NCBI GenBank assembly: GCA_016716325.1
Contig: JADJWO010000008.1
Coordinates: 1 to 19,777, forward strand
DNA length: 19,777 bases
Source: Nitrosomonadales bacterium
GTDB taxonomy: Bacteria > Pseudomonadota > Gammaproteobacteria > Burkholderiales > Gallionellaceae
Direction of reading: 5' to 3'
Part shown: positions 14,868 through 19,777 of the stretch, piece by piece
How the letters are laid out: the number at the start of each line of letters is the position of its first letter
Position numbering within the stretch: the first letter of the stretch is position 1
Notes under the pieces: generated by a model
What the model saw: the letters and a program-made list of their open reading frames with translations, nothing else
What the model was told of the DNA's origin: nothing
The model's database searches: none
Made by a program: the position numbers and the translations under genes

Positions 14868-16149
14868 ATGAAAACAGATGTGGTCATCATCGGCGCGGGC
14901 GCGGCAGGCCTGATGTGCGCCTTGCAGGCCGGCCAGCGCGGCCGTTCCGTGGTGTTGCTCGACCATGCGAAGAAGCTCGCCGAGAAGATACGCATTTCCG
15001 GCGGCGGGCATTGCAATTTCACCAACCTCGGCAGCGGGCCGGAAAATTTCATTTCCGGCAACCCGGATTTCGCCAGTCGGCGCTGGCGCGCTACGCGCCG
15101 CAGGATTTCATTGCGCTGCTGCACAAGCACGGCATCGGATACCACGAAAAGGAACTCGGGCAGTTATTCTGCGATGAAGGCTCGGACGCGATCATCGCGA
15201 TGCTGCGCGGGGAATGCGATGCGGCGGGCGTGAAGCGTTTCATGAATTGCGAGGTCGGCGAGGTCAAGTATTACCCGTCTCCCGAAGGCGGATCGCTGGA
15301 CGATGGGCGCGGCGGGCAGGGCGCGGCTGGGAAGGTGGAACACAAGTTCTACGTCGATACGACACGCGGCGAATTCGATGCCGCCTCGCTGGTGATCGCG
15401 ACCGGCGGCCTGTCCATCCCCAAGGCCGGCGCGACCCCGTTCGGTTACCGCATCGCGGAACAGTTCGGCATCCCCATCGTCAAGCTCAAGCCCGGTCTGG
15501 TGCCGCTGACCTTGCCCCGGACGACTGGAAGCCTTTTGCCGACCTGACCGGCGTCTCCGTCGATACGGTGGTGAGCTTCGGCAGGCAATCGTTCCGCGGA
15601 ACCTGCTGGTCACGCATCGCGGCTTGAGCGGTCCGGCGATACTGCAGATCTCTTCCTATTGGCAGCATGGCAAGCCGTTGCATATCGACTTGCTGCCGGG
15701 ACGCGATATGGCGGCTGTGCTCGACGAACAGAAGGGCAGCAAGAAACTGCTCGGCAATTTCCTGGCGCAATGGCTGCCGAAGAGCTTTGCCGATGTCTGG
15801 TGCGCGCAGCTTGCCGATCAGGCCGGGATCGATAACCAGCCGCTGAACCAGTACAACGACAAACAGCGCAAACGGATCGCCGAACGGCTGCACGACTGGG
15901 AAGTGTTGCCATCCGGCACGGCAGGCTATGGCAAGGCCGAGGTGACCTGCGGCGGGGTCGACACGCGCGCTGTCGTCAAAGACGATGGAATGCATCCAGG
16001 TGTCCGGGCTGTATTTCATCGGCGAGGTGGTGGACGTCACCGGGCAACTGGGCGGCTATAACTTCCAGTGGGCATGGGCTTCGGGTCATGCGGCGGGGCA
16101 GGGTGGTATGATTCCACCAACATTCCATCGGCGGATGCGCCGGGCATGA
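14868..16149 (+). CDS. BaiN/HI0933-type NAD(P)/FAD-dependent oxidoreductase (four apparent frameshifts)
   Basis: A flavoprotein of the HI0933/BaiN-like family, about 425 residues when the frames are joined. The N-terminus has the FAD dinucleotide-binding loop IIGAGAAGLMCALQAG and the family signature KIRISGGGHCNFTN. Later segments are ARYAPQDFIALLHKHGIGYHEK, LVIATGGLSIPKAGATPFGY, THRGLSGPAILQIS and, near the end, YFIGEVVDVTGQLGGYNFQW, which is typical for the family. One base appears to be lost near 15075, 15515-15518, 15598-15600 and 15965-15972. An AGGA ribosome site precedes the ATG. The physiological substrate of most family members is not established. The last residues before the stop may be affected by another indel. 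Confidence 0.82.
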
Positions 16150-16177
16150 GGAACGGGATGCGCAAACGGGGAGCGTG

Positions 16178-17721
16178 ATGGCCATCGAATCCGAACTGAA
16201 GCTGCGCCTCGCACCGGAACAGCTTGCACGGCTGAAACGGCATCCCCTGTTGCGCACGTACCAGCTCGCACGACCTGTCACCCGACACCTCCACAATATC
16301 TATTACGACACCCGTCGCTGGCTCTGAACAAAGCCAGGATGGCATTGCGCCTGCGCCGTGCCGGGAGGCAATGGCTGCAAACCCTGAAGGGCGGCGGAAC
16401 GCTCAAGGGCGGCCTGCATGAACGCCACGAGGGGGAGGGGTCGGTAAGCCGGGCGGCGCTGGACTTTTCCATGCCGGAAGCGGCGGAATGGGACACGCTG
16501 TTGCCGCTGTCGTGGCGCGATGAATTGCAGCTGGTGTTCGTCACCGATTTCTTCCGTTCCAGCCGTTTGCTGGATTGGCAGGGCTCGTCGATCGAGGTCT
16601 GCATGGATCACGGCGAGGCGCGCACCGAGCAGCACAGTGTCCCGATCTGCGAACTGGAACTGGAGTTGAAATCCGGCGACCCGCGCCACCTGTTCGAGCT
16701 GGCGCTGGCGATACTCGAGGTCGCCGTTCGAACTCGAAACGGTCACAAGGCGGAGCGGGGTTACTGGCTGCTGTCCGGGTTCGTCGAGCAACCAGTCAAG
16801 GCCGTCGCGCCCGGTCTTTCCGGAACCTGCAGGCTGGCGGATGCGTTGCAGACGCTGGCCTGGTCCTGCCTGACCCATCTGCAAGGCAATCTGCACGGGG
16901 CGATGTGGAGCGACGATGCGGAATATCTGCATCAGGTTCGCGTTGCGTTGCGCCGCCTGCGCGTGGTGTTGCGCATGGCCGGGAAGATACGGGCCGACGA
17001 CGGGCTTGCCGCACTGTCCGGCGAGGTGGCGGCGATGTGCGTCGACCTGGGGCGGATACGCCGCGAGGGACGTGTTCATCGACCAGACGATCCGGCCGAT
17101 GTGCGCGCATGGCCGGGGCATGGCGCCTGCAGGCGCTGTTGGCCCATAGCGAGCGGCAGCGCGACGGTTGCTACGCCGCGTTGGCGGGGAGGCGCGCGCG
17201 CGATGCAGCGGCTGATGCTGCGTTTTGCCATCTGGATGAACGGCCCCGTACCGGCAGAATGAAGGCGCTGCCCTGCAGGTGGATGACTTCTCGATGCGGC
17301 ATTTGCGCAGGCTGGACAAACGGTTCGCCCGCTCCATGCGCACCTGAATACCCTTGATGCGGAGCGGTTGCACGCGATGCGCATTCTCGCGAAGAAACCG
17401 AGGTATAGCGCCGAATTCTTTTCCGGCATATATGGCAGGAAGAAAAGCCGCGCCTTCCTTTGGCGCTCAGCGAGGTGCAGGAGGTGCTCGGCCAGATCCA
17501 ACGAATTATTGCGGTCGCGCATCGTTTGTTGGACGAATCTGCGGCTGACCGGAGCCTGTCGGCGCATCAGGAGGCGATCGTTGGCTGCAGGGTGGATCGC
17601 CAACGACCTGGAACTCCGCCAGTTCGCCTCGTTGCACAAGATTGTGCGGCGTTTTGCCAGGCAACGCCCTTTCTGGGAGAAGATCCACTTAGGCTTTGCG
17701 CATGTCTGTCCTTTGCGGTAA
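16178..17721 (+). pseudogene. CYTH-CHAD domain protein (several apparent frameshifts)
   Basis: The product starts MAIESELKLRL, containing the ExExK signature of CYTH (triphosphate tunnel) enzymes, with a GGGGAG ribosome site. After a missing C near 16311-16313 the CYTH domain continues with ALNKARMALRLRRAG and CELELELKSGD. A CHAD helical domain follows, seen in YLHQVRVALRRLRVVLRM (about 16925-16980), LDKRFARS and AMRILAKKPRYSAEFFSGIYG (about 17377-17440), ending near RRFARQRPFWEK. At least five frame changes occur. CYTH enzymes often hydrolyse tripolyphosphate, and CHAD domains bind polyphosphate, so a polyphosphate role is likely. I type it as broken because no single frame spans it, but sequence error is the likelier cause. 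The true stop may be a few codons earlier. Confidence 0.72.
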
Positions 17722-17752
17722 CATTGCTCGATATTTTAATAACTGTTTAACA
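17722..17752 (+). promoter_or_regulatory. AT-rich candidate promoter/operator of the arsenic operon
   Basis: A short AT-rich stretch in otherwise GC-rich DNA lies directly before the arsR start. TTGCTC (17724-17729) and TTAACA, 18 bases downstream, are possible -35 and -10 boxes. ArsR-type repressors usually bind their own promoters, so this is where an operator is expected, but I see no clear symmetric site. Confidence 0.3.
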
Positions 17753-18090
17753 ATGGAAATGTAAAATAGGAAATACTTCCGGTGGTACAGGCGCTGAAGG
17801 CATTGGAGCAGCCGACCCGGCTGGCGATCTAGGGTTGCTGGTTGCGTGCGGCCCGGAAGGGTTGGCGGCGAGGCAGGTGGCCGAGAAGCTGAAAGTCTCA
17901 TGCTTAGCGACACTGTCGTTCCACTTCAGGACCATGAGTCATGCCGGGCTGGTGGATAGCAGAACCCAGGAAGGGCGCTATCTATTACGGCAAACTTTAC
18001 GGCGATGAACGGGATCGTGGCGTACCTGACCGAGAACTGTTGCGGTGGCGATCGGCTGCCTGTCAGCCGAAGACAAAACAATCAAACTCA
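17753..18090 (+). pseudogene. arsR: ArsR-family arsenic-responsive repressor (frameshifted)
   Basis: A small winged-helix repressor that senses trivalent arsenic. Recognisable pieces, in three frames, are VVQALKALEQPTRLAI, then GLAARQVAEKLKVS, then ATLSFHFRTMSHAGLVDS (the recognition helix region of ArsR proteins) and ANFTAMNGIVAYLTENCCGG near the end. The terminal Cys pair is a common arsenite-binding site in this ArsR type. The probable ATG at 17753 is followed by an in-frame TAA, and a TAG appears after LAI, so at least three small lesions are present. Its neighbours arsC and acr3 make the assignment firm. The end is approximate. Confidence 0.72.
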
Positions 18091-18093
18091 TCC

Positions 18094-18594
18094 ATGGAGA
18101 GTATCTTGCAGGACAAAACCACCACGTGCTGGTGTTGTGTACCAAAAATTCCGCGCGCAGCATTCTCGGCGAAGTGTTGTTCAACGAACTGGGCAGGGAC
18201 GGTCCAGGGCATAGGCCGGGCAGCATAACTAGACCGCGTCAATCCGGGCGCGCTGGAATGGTTGCAAACACGGGGATACAGCCTCGAAGGCCTGCGCAGC
18301 AAAGCTGGGACAATTCGCCGCGCCCGGTGCGCCGGAAATCGATTTCATCTTTGACCAATGCGACAACGCGGCGGGAGAGGTCTGGCCGGTCTGGCCGGGA
18401 AAAGGCTGACCACGGCACACTGGGGCATCCCCGACCCGGCGCAATCGAGGGCGACGAACGCGCGCCGTGCCGCATTCAATAAGGCGGCGGGCAACTGGCA
18501 CGCCGCATCCGGTTATTCATGGAGCCTGCCCATCGAAGCTGGATGGACTCACACTGAAAGAGAGACTGGCCGAGATCGGTCGCATCGGGATTGA
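18094..18594 (+). pseudogene. arsC: ArsC, arsenate reductase of the low-molecular-weight phosphatase type (frameshifted)
   Basis: Reduces arsenate to arsenite in the cytoplasm so that the pump can export it. The catalytic P-loop is visible as VLVLCTKNSARS (CX5R), followed by ILGEVLFNELGRD. Across other frames one can read VNPGALEWLQTRGYSLEGLR, SKSWD, a CDNAAGE-like stretch with VWPGK, HWGIPDPAQ, and near the end KLDGLTLKERLAEIG, all in the order known for this family (about 165 residues). At least six indels interrupt it within 500 bases. The exact start (ATG 18094) and stop (TGA 18592-18594) are best guesses. It is followed after 2 bases by the acr3 start. Confidence 0.72.
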
Positions 18595-18596
18595 CC

Positions 18597-19640
18597 ATGA
18601 ACCTGTTCAGCGTTATCTAACCGTGTGGGTCGCGTCATGCATTTTATCGGCGTGCTGCTCGGCGAGTTATTGCCAGAGGCGTTCCATGCCATTGCCGCTG
18701 GAAGTCGCCAAAGAACATTCTCGTCGGCGTGCTGGTGTAAGGTGATGATCATCCCGATGTTGCTGAAATCGATTTCGGCGCATTGCATCAGGTCAGGGCG
18801 CATGTGCGCGCATCGGCGTCGCTACGCTGTTCGTCAACTGGGCGGTCAAACCGTTCTCGATGGCCTTCCTCGGCTGGCTGTTCATCCGCCATGTGTTTGC
18901 CGATGGCCTGCCGCAGGATCAAACCGACAGCTACATCAAAAAGGCCTGATCCTGCTTGCCGCAGCTCCGTATACCGCGATGGTGTTCGTGTGGAGCAACC
19001 TGGTGAAAGGCGACCCGTATTTCACGCTATCCCAGGTGGCTTAAACGACTACATCATGATCTTCGCTTTCGCGCCGCTGGTGGGACTGCTGCTTGGCATT
19101 GCCAGTATGCGGTGCGGCGGGGAGTTGCCGTTCGTTTTCGGTGGTGTTCTACATCGCGATCCCGGTCATAATACCGCGCAATTGTTGCGCCACCGCTTGC
19201 TGGCGAAGGGCGAGAAGACGTTCGCTTGAGTGCGATGGCGCATATCGCCCCGTGTTCGATGGGCGCGCTGCTGGTGACACGGTGCTGCTGTTCGCGTTGC
19301 AGGGTAGCGCCATCGTTGCGCAGCCGCTGGTGATCGCGATGCTGGCCGTGCGGATCCTGATCCAGGTGCTGTTCAATTCCGGGCTGGCCCTGGTTGAACC
19401 GCCGCCTGGGTGTGGTGCACTGCGTCACGGCACCCTCGGCGCTGATCGGTGCGAGCAATTTCTTCGAGCTGGCGGTGGCTACCGCCATCAGCCTGTTCGG
19501 TTTCGAGTCCGGTGCGGCGCTGGCGACCGTGGTCGGCGTGCTGATCGAGGTTCCAGTGATGCTGATGGTGGTGAAGGTCGCCAATGCGAGTCAGGGCTGG
19601 TACGGGCAGGCGAATGATGGGAAAGGACCCGGGCTTGCGA
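18597..19640 (+). pseudogene. acr3: Acr3-family arsenite efflux transporter (frameshifted)
   Basis: An inner-membrane arsenite carrier with about ten membrane segments. Pieces in several frames follow the family order: MNLF then QRYLTVWVA, GELLPEAFHAIAA, MIIPMLLK, FVNWAVKPFSMAFLGWLFI, LILLAAAPYTAMVFVWSNL, GDPYFTLSQVA, then NDYIMIFAFAPLVGLLLGIASM, LFALQG, NRRLGVVHCVTAPSALIGASN and FFELAVATAISLFGFESG, ending near WYGQ. In studied Acr3 proteins the fourth-helix motif reads APCTAMVFVWS with an important Cys; here it reads APYTAM. At least six indels are present. It completes an arsR-arsC-acr3 operon. The end is approximate because the open frame runs on into the tRNA. Confidence 0.75.
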
Positions 19641-19658
19641 CCGAGTCCTTGGCTGTAA

Positions 19659-19732
19659 TGGTGGGCGATACTGGGTTCGAACCAGTGACCCCTGCCTTGA
19701 AGCAGTGCTCTCTACCGCTGAGCTAACCGCCC
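19659..19732 (-). tRNA. tRNA gene with a damaged anticodon arm, probably tRNA-Val
   Basis: The minus strand has an acceptor stem (GGGCGGT with ATCGCCC), an encoded CCA, a T arm ACTGG-TTCGAAC-CCAGT and a D arm. The anticodon arm is 14 bases instead of 17 (CTGCTTCAAGGCAG), and the D arm has two extra bases (GAGAGC instead of GAGC). The anticodon therefore cannot be read directly. The body resembles betaproteobacterial tRNA-Val, and an anticodon CAC can be rebuilt by adding three bases. These changes fit the indel pattern of the surrounding genes. Confidence 0.7.
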
Positions 19733-19777
19733 TTTTCGAGGGCGCGGATTAAAGCATAAGGCCGCGCGCGCCGTCAA

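Noticed and set aside
19690..19710. Reading the second tRNA as tRNA-Leu with anticodon CAA
   Set aside because: CAA can be read in the shortened loop, but the variable region is short, whereas tRNA-Leu has a long variable arm, and the loop length is wrong.

Overview
The window looks like the junction between an integrated conjugative element (left, about 1-11750) and a betaproteobacterial chromosome (right, about 11757-19777). The chromosomal gene order (gloB, a small SAM methyltransferase, rnhA, dnaQ, a BaiN-type flavoprotein, a CYTH-CHAD protein), the GC-rich codons and the tRNA sequences fit Betaproteobacteria, plausibly Nitrosomonadales. This placement is by recognition only.

Left part. 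13-906 is an unrecognised protein with an HExxH zincin motif. 1045-7061 is a tightly packed F-type type IV secretion cluster: traW, traU, trbC, two adjacent TraN-like outer-membrane proteins, and a small exported protein. Most of these genes overlap by a few bases, so they are probably translated as one operon. 7107-10324 is an accessory block that opens with an HU gene and closes with an IHF-beta-like gene. Between them lie a 360-base stretch without a convincing gene, a TPR protein, a SAM methyltransferase and an unrecognised 178-residue protein; the last three overlap and are coupled. 10351-11465 holds small element-edge genes: a Lar-type zinc-ribbon protein and an excisionase-like HTH protein on the minus strand, and a second HTH protein on the plus strand. 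11466-11756 holds GGGACA direct repeats and a strong bidirectional terminator, next to a tRNA-Ser(GGA) gene on the minus strand. This is the likely attachment end. No integrase gene is in the window.

Right part. A 35-base copy of the 5' half of the tRNA sits 155 bases beyond it. Then come gloB (minus), the methyltransferase, rnhA, dnaQ, the flavoprotein, the CYTH-CHAD protein, an arsenic operon (arsR, arsC, acr3) and a damaged tRNA, probably tRNA-Val. Nearly every right-hand gene except rnhA is broken by single-base indels, several of them in G or C runs, and the density rises toward the window end. No frameshift is visible in the left 11.5 kb. I read this as a change in sequence quality rather than biological decay, so the broken genes are probably intact in the organism.

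The features of most biological interest are the TraN function divided over two secreted proteins, a repeated 27-base hairpin placed 39-40 bases before two element genes, the coupled TPR, methyltransferase and 178-residue cassette flanked by nucleoid-protein genes, and the tRNA-edge architecture.
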